Below are positions 50,224-61,949 of a DNA stretch of 64,000 nucleotides, in pieces (positions within the stretch are counted from its first letter, which is position 1; every line of letters begins with the position of its first letter). A model generated the notes under the pieces. That model did no database searches, was not told the DNA's origin, and saw nothing but the letters and a program-made list of their open reading frames with translations. Source of the stretch: Synaphobranchus kaupii (Eukaryota; Chordata; Actinopteri; Anguilliformes; Synaphobranchidae). The stretch covers positions 101,835,404-101,899,403 of the forward strand of contig CM056380.1 in NCBI GenBank assembly GCA_029718625.1. The letters run 5' to 3'. Made by a program: the position numbers and the translations under genes.

Positions 50224-51778
50224 CAGTTGGAAGTTGAAAGTTTACATACACCATAGCCAAATCCATTTAAACTCAGTTTTTCACAATTCCTGACATTTAA
50301 TCCTAGTAAACATTCCCTGTCTTAGGTCATTTAGGATAGCGACTTTATTTTAAGAATGTGAAATGTCAGAATAATAGTAGAGAGAATGATTTATTTCAGC
50401 TTTTATTTCTTTCATCACATTCCCAGTGGGTCAGAAGTTTACATACACTCTGTTAGTATTTGGTAGCATTGCCTTTAAATTGTTTAACTTGGGTCAAACG
50501 TTTCGGGTAGCCTCCCACAAGCTTCTCACAATAAGTTGCTGGTATTTTGGCCCATTCCTCCTGACAGAACTGGTGTAACTGAGTCAGGTTTGTAGGCCTC
50601 CTTGCTCGCACATGCTTTTTCAGTTCTGCCCACAAATTTTCAATTGGATTGAGGTCAGAACTTTGTGATGGCCACTCAAATACCTTGACTTTGTTGTCCT
50701 TAAGCCATTTTGCCACAACTTTGGAAGTATGCTTTGGGTCAATGTCCATTTGGAAGAACAGCCATTTGCGACCAAGCTTTAACTTCCTGGCTGATGTCTT
50801 GAGATGCTTCAATATATCTACATAATTTTTTTTCTTCCTCATGATGGCATCTATTTTATTAAGTGCACCAGTCCCTCTTGCAGCAAAGCACCCCCACAAC
50901 ATGATGCTGCCACCCCCGTGCTTCACGGTTGGGATGGTGTTCTTCGGCTTGAAAGCCTCACCCTTTTTCCTCCAAACATAACGATGGTCATTATGGCCAA
51001 ACGGTTCCATTTTTGTTTCATCAGACCAGAGGACATTTCTCCAAAAAGTAAGATCTTTGTCCCCATGTACAGTTGCAAACTATAGTCTGGCTTTTTTATG
51101 GTGGTTTTGGAGTAGTGGCTTCTTCCTTGCTGAGCAGCCTTTCAGGTTATGTCGATATAATTTGCACTTTTCGCACCAAAGCACGTTCATCTCTAGGAGA
51201 CAGAACGCGTCTCCTTCCTGAGCGGTATGACAGCTGCGTGGTCCCATGGTGTTTATACTTGCATACTATTGTTTGTACAGATGAACGTGGTACCTTCAGG
51301 CATTTGGAAATTGCTGCCAAGGATGAACCAGACTTGTGGAGGTCCACAATTTTCTTTCTGAGGTCTTGACTGATTTATTTTGATTTTCCCATGATGTCAA
51401 GCAAAGAGGCACTGATTTTGAAGGTAGGCCTTAACATACATCCACAGGTACACCTCCAATTGACTCAAATAATGTCAATTAGCCTATCAGAAGTTTCTAA
51501 AGCCATGACATCATTTTCTGGAATTTTCAAAGCTGTTTAAAGGCACAGTCAACTTAGTGTATGTAAACTTCTGACCTACTGGAATTGTGATATAGTGAAT
51601 TAAAAGTGAAATAATCTGTCTGTAAACAATTGGTGGAAAAATTACTTGTGTCATGCACAAAGTAGATGTCCTAACTGACTTGCCAACACTATAGTTTGTA
51701 ACATGAAATCTGTGGAGTGGTTAAAAATGAGTTTTAATGACTTCAACCTAAGTGTATGTAAACTTCCGACTTCAACTG
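50224..51778 (-). mobile_element. Tc1 element of the Sleeping Beauty / salmonid type (1555 bp)
   Basis: TA dinucleotides flank both ends (50222-50223 and 51779-51780). It has the IR/DR layout of the Sleeping Beauty group. The outer repeats contain AGTTTACATACAC at 50239-50251 and the complement at about 51751-51772. The inner repeats are AGAAGTTTACATACACTC at 50433-50450 and its complement at 51555-51571. The right-hand terminal repeat is very close to the well-known salmonid sequence; the left-hand one differs downstream of the first 30 bases. The length is near the 1.6 kb typical of the family. It encloses a broken transposase on the minus strand. Confidence 0.95.
50453..51392 (-). pseudogene. 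Tc1 (Sleeping Beauty-type) transposase, inactivated
   Basis: Reads leftward from ATG at 51392. Codon 6 is already TAA (51377-51375). After it comes the first helix-turn-helix and GRRR nuclear-localisation region (SGSSLAAISKCLKVPRSSVQ, YRSGRRRVLSPRDER). At about 51165 a block of roughly 85-90 bases present in the family is missing, joining KVQI to the part before LKGCSARKKP with a frame change. A TAG follows shortly after in the KARL* position. The catalytic half is then open for 185 or more codons, with LWSDETK, FQMDIDPKHTSK and NPIENLWAELKK carrying the D, D and E residues, and ends at TAA (50455-50453). The stops and deletion rule out a functional product. Confidence 0.93.
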
Positions 51779-51780
51779 TA

Positions 51781-52356
51781 TAGGTAAGCAGTCTGTAGTT
51801 TAGAATCCTCTTATATATTATTTAGCCTTTTGAGTCTACTTCAATATTATTTGAGCAAAGAAAACAGTCACTTGGTGTGTTTATCCAAAACCTCCGTTGT
51901 TTAGTATAAAGTGAAAATATAATTTGCAAAGTGTTTCTTTTATTCTGTGATGTTTCTAGACACACAATGTGTTTTCGATTCTGCCTTCAAAGAAATAAAG
52001 CAATGCAAAAGGGAATAACTGCTTCCAACTTATCCTATGTTATAGCGTCACATGTAAAGACTTCAGACAGAATGGCACCAGTTATGTAAAGCTCAAAACA
52101 AGTTTACATGGAAGTGATATGGAGAATAAATGAACCTGAGAGACTGGTACACTTTCCAAAAGAATATAGAATTGGTGCAATGTAATCTGAAGTAAGTGTT
52201 GTGAAAAGCTCTCTGCATTTTTGCTAATGGAATAATATAACGTGTTATAGAGGATTCGAGGGGATGAGTGGATAATACTAGAAACAGATGGTGCTTGACA
52301 AGACAACCAAAATCATTCACAACGTACGGGATATAAACTTCAGCAGAAGGTATATC
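51781..52356. other. intergenic, nothing recognised
   Basis: Unique-looking AT-rich DNA between the Tc1 element and the hAT palindrome. No coding or repeat signal seen. Confidence 0.7.
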
Positions 52357-52364
52357 ATGCACAC

Positions 52365-53099
52365 CAGTGGCGGCTCCTGAGCTGAAAATTGGGGAGGCAG
52401 AAAACTTCCCTTTAAACTGATTATTGGTCTTAATCATTTTTCAATCAGTTTCCTTGATTAACAATAGGCTACATCAGCGTTTAATTCACCAATTACTCAA
52501 TGCCATCAAATGTAGCCAGTTCTCCTCAATTAGGCTATTAGGCAAGTAATACAATTATTTTAACTTGCATCGCAAAATTGTGCACATTTTAATCAACATT
52601 ATAATTGTGGATACATGTGCTCTTCGTTCTCCGCACTCTTAATTCCGAAAATATCCATGGAAATTAAACGATCTTAAAGCTCAGCTTTTGTTAGATAATT
52701 TTTTTAATTATTTTTTTAAAATAATCTAACAAAAGATGAGGTTGTGCTAAACCTGCAATAAAAAAGAATCTAACAAAAGCTGAGCTTTCAGATCGTTTAA
52801 TTTCCATGAATATTTTCGTAATTAAGAGTGCGGAGAACGAAGAGCACATGTATCCACAATTATAATGTTGATTAAAATGTGCACAATTATGCGATGCAAG
52901 TGAAAATAATTTTATTACTTGCCTAATAGCCTCATTGAGAAGAACTGGCTACATTTGATGGCATTGAGTAATTGGTGAATTAAACGCTGATGTAGCCTAT
53001 TGTTAATCAAGGAAACTGATTGAAAAATGATTAAGACCAATAATCAGTTTAAAGGGAAGTTTTCTGCCTCCCCAATTTTCAGCTCAGGAGCCGCCACTG
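52365..53099. mobile_element. hAT-type foldback element, almost fully palindromic (735 bp)
   Basis: The left end CAGTGGCGGCTCCTGA is exactly complementary to the right end. The two halves match over about 330 bases each with scattered differences, around a short AT-rich centre (about 52698-52766). A perfect 8-bp direct repeat ATGCACAC flanks it (52357-52364 and 53100-53107). An 8-bp target duplication plus CAG...CTG termini is the hallmark of hAT transposons. There is no coding sequence, so it must have been moved by a transposase supplied in trans. Confidence 0.93.
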
Positions 53100-53107
53100 A
53101 TGCACAC

Positions 53108-54280
53108 ACACACACGCTCACACACACATGCACGTGCACACACATTTGCATATCAAAAGAAACAACTAACAACAGAAAAATGAAATCGTAAAAGTGAGGT
53201 TCTTACATTCATAAAAAACGGATTAACAAGATGAATTACAAATTGAGTTTTGTCAGAAGATCAGTGGGACATAGTTATTAGATTAGTAAATTCCACACAG
53301 ATGTCCTGCACTTTATCACTGGCCTAAAATTCTTCATTTAGACCATTCAGCTCAATGGTGGCAAGCCCATGTATCCAAATGGCTTCGGTTTGTTGCAGAA
53401 TCCAGCCCAAATGTGTAGGATGGCTCACCATCTACCAACGTGATCAGTTCAAACTTTACCTTCACTCCCAGAACCTGTCCAACAAGTATGCCCGACATCT
53501 GTCCATGTGCGGATTCTGGTATAGTTCAATCCCGTTCTTTTAATGTTGTTCATTGTGGTTATCATTGTAGTAACCCTACTGTTCTTTCTTTCTTTAAGTA
53601 CCTGTATCTCACAAACCGTAAGTCCCATAGTAACCATATTCGGCAGATGGGCCCCTATGGCCCCGCACTACTCAGGGGAGTCGTCACACATTGACCAGAT
53701 GGTGGCGCTATAACACATATATTTACATATAAGTCCAATTGGTGACAAGATTCGTACACACATCAGGTGATCTACAACTTTGCACATTGGAACTAAAAAT
53801 GTATGCCTCGATCTTGATTTACTGCAATTTCCTTTGATATGCAAAACTGTTTTTTTTCCCCTAGGGCTTTTTTATTATTGGTCCAATTTTGCAAAGTTTG
53901 TATACAGTTCAGGAGACTGAGATACACATTTCGTATTATAAACCAACCCAATCGCATAAACCTTTTAGTCAGATAAGTCAGATGAATTGACGCTGAAACT
54001 TTCAATATACCTTGATCAATCTTCATCAAACTAAAGACTTATAATGCCTGGATCTCAAGATGACGTCTGTAAAGCAATGTTTAAATTGAATGACGGAAGG
54101 GACTATAATAAAAATATAGGGGTTGATTTATTAAAGGTTTGCGCGTACAAAATCACGTGTAAAACTGTTACCAGGTGCAAAGAGGAGTGCACGTGATAAA
54201 ATTGAAAGACACATGGATTATTAGTTTTTGCGGGTTAGCCTGAATGAATATGCAAAATTGGGTGTCCCTTATTTTGCGAA
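53108..54280. other. intergenic, nothing firmly recognised
   Basis: Starts with a short CA-rich stretch (to about 53145). The part around 53560-53760 (CTGTATCTCACAAACCGTAA, GGTGGCGCTATAACAC) has the flavour of an old dispersed repeat, but I could not define its ends. Confidence 0.55.
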
Positions 54281-54341
54281 ATACATTACATTACATTATA
54301 GTCATTTGGCAGACGCTCTTATCCAGAGCGACGTACATTAG
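54281..54341 (-). repeat. SINE/LINE tail fragment, reverse orientation
   Basis: ATACATTACATTACATTATA followed by GGCAGACGCTCTTATCCAGA is the reverse complement of the 3' tail of the V-SINEs at 9944 and 59544. No tRNA head is attached, so this is a 5'-truncated copy of the SINE or of its partner LINE. Confidence 0.8.
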
Positions 54342-55414
54342 TAAACTAGGAAAAAGTGCGTTAAAACGACCCTAAAAGGTAAATACGATTTCAAGAAATA
54401 GTGGGAGAAGGTCATGCAAATAGATTGCTTTAGCAAATGTAAGCAAGTTTGGGAAAGGTATTTATGTGTGCATTTTAGCACAAATGGAAAACAGGTTTTT
54501 AAAGACGGCAATCATTGTAGCAAGACACATACAGGTGTGTTTGGAATATCCATAACTGAACAAACTGAATGATTGCGTAACAATGGGGGCTAATTAACTG
54601 GCCCAGTCTACTTAACGCTCAAAATACACAAAAAGAGAATTTGTGGATACATAGGCTGAACAATAAAAACATCATGAACAATAAAAACATTTTTAATCAT
54701 GAAGCAAATCGTGTTCCAGAATACAAGAGTGTGTAGTGTTTGAATCAAGCAAGCAATACAATGTCTATTATAACAAACAGTTTATAACAAAGCAAATAAA
54801 AACTTTATCAAAATAAAACCCATGATCAGATGGAGATATGATTTTATGTGACACTAACGGCGCAAGTAGTGGTAATGAGAATAGTTATGATAGTTTCAGT
54901 CTTGACAAACATCTGTAACTCCCGGCAGAAACTAAGAGACATCCAGTGAAACAGTTTGTCACAAACCGCCAGCTTGTTCAGTCTAACAGTACCCTAAAAT
55001 AAAGTGATTTATATGTTTTTTCCATTCATTAAATGGTTTTTCACTGGCAATATTGCTGCTAGTCTTTTCATCATTTTCCTGAGAGATTTTTCTTTATAGT
55101 GTAACCATCCCAAACACGCGAAATCTCGGCTGTTTGTGGCTGGAGTAATTTACATAGTGACTCTTAGTTGATCACCTGCAAAGTGTGAAATGATAACACA
55201 TGCAAATACTTTGGCTGCGCCCGCAAAACAACACCTTATTTGGGATCTTAGTAAATCGACACCATAATATTCTTTCTGAGGGCTTTCAACAAAGCTTGGA
55301 CTGTCATGATGACACTCCACCCCTTACAACCCCCCCTTCTCCCACCCCACCTTCCAACTAAACAAAACTGGGGAGTGGCCTAGTGGATAAGGGTCAGGCC
55401 TTCCAAACACAAGG
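54342..55414. other. intergenic, nothing recognised
   Basis: AT-rich DNA without convincing open frames or repeats. GATCCC-type and C-rich phrases at 55315-55360 are simple composition. Confidence 0.65.
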
Positions 55415-56422
55415 GGTGCGTCCCAATACTCAAAAAATGCATCCCCCTTTCCTCCACTACCACCTCCTCTCCTCCGTGCCCCGGAAACCGACCGTTGTGT
55501 GCTAATCTAATGTTGCTGATTACACATTAATGACATATTAATGGTTACTAATTAATGTCTTGACACAAACCGCAATATCACAGACATTATATACTGTGCA
55601 TGCAACTATTTGTACTTGAAACGTACAAGCAGTTTTGCATACTTCCTGTCATGGTTATTGGCAGCCTCTGATGTTTCTGCGGTCGTTACTGTATTTGGTG
55701 TCGTCGGGACGCTCTATCGGATTTTTTCCATCTCCATTCCGGTTTTTGGATCTCACTCGGCTATTATTCCTTACACCTGTTTTTGGTTTCCTGCCGGTTA
55801 TAAATAGCCCAGGACTTCCGCATTCCGGCACTTCGATATTGTCTTTGCGATGTTGACAACAAAGGCGGTAAGGTATAGGAAATTCGGTCACTGCATTTCT
55901 GGTTCGTACGAATAGGAAACGCAGCAAATCCGGTTAAGAATTAGGATTAGATTGGTTTTCTCTTTTCTTTCCAGTCATTTTCTTTATCCTTTATTCTTTT
56001 ACCTGTTACCCTTTGTTTTCAAGCTTTTTTGCCTATAGAGCTTTGGATAACAGGTTTTCTTTTCTGTTCCTTTCTTTCACTCATTTTTTCAAGTTTTGCT
56101 TTGTTTCAAAACCTCCTGTTGCACCTAATTATTTAGTGCATGAGGTTCTTTTGTTAGTTATTCTCGCTGTTTATCAAGATGGCCTCAGTTTTTGAGGTTG
56201 CTTTGTTTTGCCTTGTGCTAGGGAAGTTTTGCTCCCGATCCTGTGTTATCTCCGTCCTGGTGCGGTTACTTCCGCTTTTGTGGTGTATCTTTCTCTAGAT
56301 ACGCTTTTAGAAATCCTTATCGGTCGCGTTTGGTTCTCCGAACCTTACACTCCCCCTCACACTTCTGGCTAGGAGATGAGTGCAGGAAAGGAGGTGAGGA
56401 TTGAAGAATATTGGGACGCAGC
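55415..56422. mobile_element. inverted-terminus element interrupted by a solo LTR
   Basis: Left end GGTGCGTCCCAATACTC; the reverse complement of the right end is GGCTGCGTCCCAATATTC. The inverted similarity continues inward (CCTTTCCTCC, CACCTCCT). Between the arms sits the 715-bp LTR at 55647-56361, so about 293 bp belongs to the host element. Class unassigned. Confidence 0.55.
55647..56361 (+). mobile_element. solo LTR, copy A (715 bp)
   Basis: Begins TGTCATGGTTATTGGCAGCC and ends CACTCCCCCTCACA, i.e. TGT...ACA. The flanking 5-mers CTTCC and CTTCT differ by one base, suggesting a 5-bp target duplication as in Gypsy-type elements. A TATA box TATAAATAG lies at about 55799. The same sequence in reverse occurs at 62623-63301. 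No gag, pol or primer-binding region follows, so it is a solo LTR left by recombination. Confidence 0.82.
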
Positions 56423-57328
56423 CAGGGTCCTCGGTTAAAATCCCATCTGCAAGACATGAGGATTCAGCTAACAAGAAGCTGTCAGTGCAATTGGAAAATT
56501 ATTGTTCTGATCCCACCCATGGAAATTCAACCCTAACACTAACTACGATCCCACTGCAAAGTTGCAGGAAAAACTTTTTTTTTATTTTTTATTTCCTTGA
56601 TTTTTGATGTCCTTGACTAGCTGTCCAATCCTCACAAAACCTTCGCTTATTTGTCGTCTATTTTTGCGATGCGTGCTCGGAATCCTAAAAGTTGCATTTA
56701 TGGATTATTGACTGGATTATACACTGTAAATACTATTTAAGGGCATGTTGTTTTTACTGGTTGTTTGGCTGAAAAAATGGTTTGTTGAATTTATTGTTTC
56801 TAGTACTCAGATGAATGACCATGACATTCCTTAGCCTTTGGGACCATTGAGTGTGTCAGAAAGACAGGGTGAAGATGTTGAAAGGTATGCAGGTTAGTGT
56901 GACAAAGGCGACGGAAGTATCTAAAGGGTCTGGCACCAGGGGAAAGGTGGTAGCCGGGCCAGAACCGCACTTACACGGCACCTCAGTGAAAGGAACGCGA
57001 TAGTGGCGGTTAACTCACAGGCGCCTGAGACGGTGATGACAGGCCATTGAACACAGGCACGGGCCTCCCACTCAATGTGTGTCACACCCTCAGCCCACCG
57101 CTTCTCCACGGAGTGATGATGTCATCAGCAAGAGACAGGAAAAATTCCCTGGGAGCAAGCTACCGTGAGAAGCTCAGGATCCTCAGTACCAGAATCAACA
57201 CGGCGGAGTAATGGCTGGCGGGAGTCTGCAGACATCTGAAGAAACACAGGAAATGTCTGAAGGAGGGAAGACGAGCTTAGCGTTTGTTAAATCACTCATA
57301 ACCATCAGAGGAGCCACGCAGGAGTGGT
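56423..57328. other. intergenic, no gene assigned
   Basis: On the minus strand 57109-56995 there is a short open piece (WAEGVTHIEWEARACVQWPV) ending near GTGAGT. It is too short to call and has no clear acceptor. Confidence 0.5.
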
Positions 57329-57344
57329 GTGTGCGCAGCGCTGC

Positions 57345-57526
57345 TCTCTTTTTTCTCAGTGTCTGGCTTGACAGTGTTTCCTGTGCCTCCTCCAGGCCCT
57401 CCAGGGATACTTCAGGCTCAACAGAGCTTCCCAGCCAGCAAGAACCCTAAGATCTCTGGGAACGCTCCTCCAGTACAGGGAAGATTGCCAAGCACAAATG
57501 CATTATATCCAGAGGAAGCCTGTTAG
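57345..57526 (+). CDS. candidate exon, proline-rich, unrecognised
   Basis: An open segment of about 57 codons. It is entered after the pyrimidine tract CTCTCTTTTTTCTCAG (ending about 57359) and stops at TAG (57524-57526), directly followed by GTACCAG. The peptide contains LTVFPVPPPGPPGILQAQQS and NPKISGNAPPVQGRLPSTNA. The composition is protein-like, and the third-base pattern is not that of a simple repeat. No partner exon is visible and no family is recognised, so it may equally be chance or an old pseudo-exon. Confidence 0.25.
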
Positions 57527-59543
57527 GTACCAGAGCAGTCCGCTTTCCATGGGTCACTCTGACCCACCCCCAGCCCACCCCTACACACACACACACAATC
57601 CTTTTTAGCTTGGAAGCAGACTCGGATACAGGCACTATGGGAACATGGGTTGGAGTTTTTCCACAGTGAGACAGGCTTTTCGTGTTTTGGGGCCTTAGCA
57701 CACTGAAAACCATGCACTTTGAACAACATAGACTGGGTATATCTATTTATACGTATCTTTCCTCTGGTGAAACGTGAAATGTGAACGCGAATTGACTGGC
57801 ATTTATGACATGAAAATAAGCTGTTTTGACACAGCACATTGTAAAACGTCCCTGTCTACCTTGTGGCTATGCTTTGCCTGTCACTTATCAACACATTTCC
57901 AGTTAATATAGCTGTTGGTTGTGATTCCTGCCTATCTCATTAAATCACACAAAAAGTTGAGGAAAATATTTAAGGGATCTCAAAGAGGAAGCCATCCTTG
58001 CAGTTTGACGTGACCTAGATGAGTGAATTGTTATCATAAGAATTCTTAGTTTTAACTGGCACCGGCCCGTATTCAGGCCTGAAGTGCTTTTTTGATTTGC
58101 ATTCATTGCATTTTTTTATGGTGAAATTTTCAATGAATCTGGTCACACAATATACCATTTGAAAGTGTTAAAACTCACCATTATATCTCTATAATCTATT
58201 TTCAATCCCAATGTTATAGCGACAGCAGTTCCTTACTTTGTAACAAGACACAAAACAGGCTTGATGAAAACGTTGACTCCATACGCTGTACGTGTTCTGG
58301 AAATCCACGGACTATATGAATCGCGGTGAAGTCGGTATCCTTATCCCGGCAAAAAAAATAAAAATAAAAACATAATTCCAGCGAGAAGAAAACGTCCACT
58401 TCCAATGTGTTTGAGCTTCTGGTACTTTGTTTCAGTAATACTTCTTAGAGTAATTCTGACTCTTGGAAAACAAACTCCGAAGGGAATTTGTTTTCCGAGA
58501 TCAGGATTATGCCTGTTCGGATTACACAAGAACAGTAAACATTTTATTTTCGGGATTGTGTTCAATAATGGTGGTGTATGATCATGGAAGTAGATGTAAG
58601 CAAATGTGCACTGATGCATTTACATAATGAATTATATTAGGTTCAATGAAACTGTGTCTGCTTGTGTTAGTATTCCATGATGGGTAGTATTCCATAATAT
58701 ATCTTTTGTTGAATGTCAGTCTTGTAACTTTTAATACTATCATTCTATAATTTGTAAAATGAGTTTAACATTAAATAAGAGACCTAGGTTTTTCATTACG
58801 TAACTCCCTTATCACAAGGTCATTAGTGAAACCCATTAGGGGCTCCTGAATAATGCAAAATAAAATTGAAAAAAAAGACACAACTGTGTTCCTTATATTG
58901 CATGTTTCAGATGAACCAGTAATTTTTGTTGTCATTTCTATGAGCTACAATTAATTTGCAATAGCCTGATGGCTGTTCAGTTAAAATCTTCAGAATACAC
59001 GGGGCAAAGAATGTAATTCCACTTCATACTTCAAGATTTAAGATTATACCTCCACTGACAGCAGCTACTGTCAGGTAAATTGTGAAGCTATGCCCTACTG
59101 ACTGGGTCATTACATGCAAGAGAACAGTTAATGGGCACAGGAAAGAAGGTAATGGTCTGTACAAGAAACGCTGCAGCTAATCTGCATCAAGCTTTGTCTA
59201 ATCGTGCATTATAAAAATAACCGACTCATGTCATGACAGTGGATGTAGTCCATAGTGAAGTGCTGACCAATTAAAGTAAAAACAGAATTTCTAAGAAAGA
59301 AGGGTCCAGAAATGAGTTAATTTATTTGCTTCATGGAAGCCAGGCAGTCAGATTAAATATGAAATGTATCTGTTTTGTTGAAATTGATGAAATTGATTGT
59401 TCATCAACCCATTAATTTGTTAGAAAAATAAGACAAAAAAATCTGAAAACAGTCATGCTGTACACTCTGTTCTCAGATTGCATATAGAGTGTTGTCCAAT
59501 CCTTGTTGCCAGATTTCAGTTTTCTCATTGGTTGTGTAACACA
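57527..59543. other. intergenic, nothing recognised apart from a palindrome
   Basis: AT-rich non-coding DNA. An imperfect palindrome centred near 58480 is described in the findings. A short CA run lies at 57582-57597. Confidence 0.65.
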
Positions 59544-59750
59544 TAGTGTAGTATAATGGTTAGGGAACTGGCCTTGTAACCGAAAGGTTGCAGGTTCAGT
59601 TCTCAGGTAGGACACTGCCGTTGTACCCTTGAGCAAGGTACCTAATCTGAATCGCTTCAGTATATATCCAGCTCTATAAATTGATAATATGCTAAAAAGT
59701 TGTGTAAGTCGCTCTGGATAAGAGCGTCTGCGAAATGCCTGTAATGTAAT
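59544..59750 (+). mobile_element. tRNA-derived V-type SINE, copy 2
   Basis: Same organisation as the copy at 9944: TAGTATAATGG head, TTGTACCCTTGAGCAAGG core, CGCTCTGGATAAGAGCGTCT tail. The B box is mutated (GGTTCAGTTCT) and a segment of about 20 bases before the tail is missing. It is an older, transcriptionally dead copy. Confidence 0.87.
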
Positions 59751-60442
59751 AGTTCATTCCCATAGCCTATGCCTTAATATACCTGTACATTTTTATAGGT
59801 ATTTATTATGTTGTCTCGTTATAATATACTACAAGCTCCACCTTGTGAAACACACCAAAATAATGGCAATAATGAATAATTTTAAGAATTTAAATTCATT
59901 GAGAAGAGTGCATATGTTGAAAGTAAAGTTGTATTATGGAATTAATACAACATCAATTCATAAACCAGTGAGGAGACAATGCAGTCAATGTAATCTACTC
60001 TATGGTCCCAGTAACCAAGACTACCACAAAACACTTTTATCTACATTCATTAAAAAGATGGCATGCCAATGTCATGCCATTAACCAATAGTTTCAATTTT
60101 CCTCTCCATTTTATGTTTTTAATCGTATTTCATGTCAATAAGCTTGAAAGTTCATATTTCATGGTTCAAGCTTGTGCAATTTTTCCCATGGGCAAAAAAA
60201 ATCTCTTACAAGGAATATGGTTAACACATTGAGTTGTATACCATGCTTGGATACGAGAGAATCAAAGATACGAGAGACAGATAAAAGGTGAAAGATGAGA
60301 AATTGCCTGTCAGCACTGGGCTCGTATAACATAATTATAGCTTGCAGGTTATCGGCGGAAACTGTGGGAACTGCAATCTTTTTTTCTGTGCTGGATACCT
60401 GGCAGAATGAGGGCTTCCCTCAGATAAGATAAATAAGTGTGT

Positions 60443-60444
60443 GA

Positions 60445-60489
<45 letters not shown>

Positions 60490-60497
60490 GGGGGGGT
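60443..60497. repeat. (GT)n/(GA)n/poly-G compound repeat
   Basis: GTGTGA, then about ten GA units, then 17 Gs. Confidence 0.93.
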
Positions 60498-60691
60498 TGA
60501 TACCTATGCCATCGTTGTAACTGTGAACAAAAATGAGAGTGGTAAAAAGCAGTCTAGGTAATAACAAACGTAAATAAATAATTAAGAATCTTTTCAGTAA
60601 AACACCCCACTCTCACACACTGAGCAGGTCTCTGCTGGGCCCTATCACCCATTGCCATGTTCGTCATGATATTTATGATATACGTACATAA

Positions 60692-60870
60692 GTAAGTTAA
60701 GTTTACTTATACTTTATTGACCCTGTGGGGTAATTAATTTGTCCTCTGCATTTAACCCATCCTACTACTTTGGAGCAGTGGGCAGCCACAGTGCAGCGCC
60801 CGGGGACCAACTCCATTTCTGACGCCAGTGCCTTGGTCAAGGACAATGGCAGGAGTTTACCTAACATGAC
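60692..60870 (+). repeat. teleost dispersed repeat
   Basis: Contains CTGCATTTAACCCATCCTAC and GGAGCAGTGGGCAGCCACAG followed by CAGCGCCCGGGGACCAACTC. This phrase set recurs in many teleost genomes as an interspersed repeat. A minus-strand open frame of 123 codons covers it by chance. Confidence 0.75.
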
Positions 60871-61949
60871 ATACATGTCTTTGGTGTAGTACGGCCACCA
60901 GTTAAAGATGAAACAAAGCATCATTGAATTTCTAAATAGACCTGCCCAACAGTCATAGTGCAAGCCATTCATCAATGGACTTGAAATCATGTTTGTAAAA
61001 TCTGAGCACATTACACATGACATTTCAGTTGGCTCCATATCATCCAGCCCCATTGGAGCAGCTGCAGTATCCAATCAGTAAACAGCTTACTAGCCTGTAG
61101 CCCAGCTGGCGTGTTTTCAGTGGTTACATGCATGGTCTGATGGTATACAAGCGACAGATACTGATTTCAAAACTTAGATTGTCCACTCCAAAAGGTAGGC
61201 TACTGTACTTCTTCAACTATTGACATGAATCCCACTATGGCCAACAGGCATACGCCCTATCAGCATGGCACCGGCTTCTGCACCAACTGCAATGTTCCCA
61301 CCTGCACTTGTGCTTGTTACCTAGTGTGTTCTGTCTGTCTTTTAATCGCCACCTGCTGGAATCGTGCTTCAACTTTGAGCCTGTCATTACACCTGGTCTT
61401 AGCCGAGGTAAGAGTCACGTCTTCTTCAACATAGTAGTCAAATACAGTGATCAAACTGATCAAACATGGACATTAATAAGCATTAGGGCTGAGAGGTATA
61501 CCAGTACTAAAAAAGCGCCACAGTACCAAAATGTAAAAAATTGTACGATACCAGCACTTAGAAAAATACTAATAAGTTTGTCGGAAAATGCATTCGTAGA
61601 TAAATGTAGGCCCACCTTTCACAAAACTCATGTTTGGCACTGTGTCTGGCATATCTTACAGGTGAAGGACTTATTACAGTCGGTGGAGTTTAATTCACCT
61701 GGATGAATATACACTAAAGTTATGACATGCACATAGTATTAACTTTAAGAAAGGGTGTTATATAATACCGAACACATATTTGCCTGTTTACATGACAGTG
61801 TTTTAACGTGAATCAACAACTTGTGTAAACTGTAGGCTACTTGTACACACACTGTTCATGTTTTTAATTTCTTTATTTCCTAAATTATAGGCCGATAACC
61901 CACCAGTAGGGCATTATGCGGGAATAAATGGCACTGTGCCAGTGCTCCA
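60871..61949. other. intergenic, nothing firmly recognised
   Basis: No convincing gene. A 132-codon open frame (61308-61706) has no recognisable motif. Confidence 0.55.

Noticed and set aside
60703..61074. Minus-strand open frame of 123 codons
   Set aside because: Much of it lies over a dispersed teleost repeat; no protein motif.
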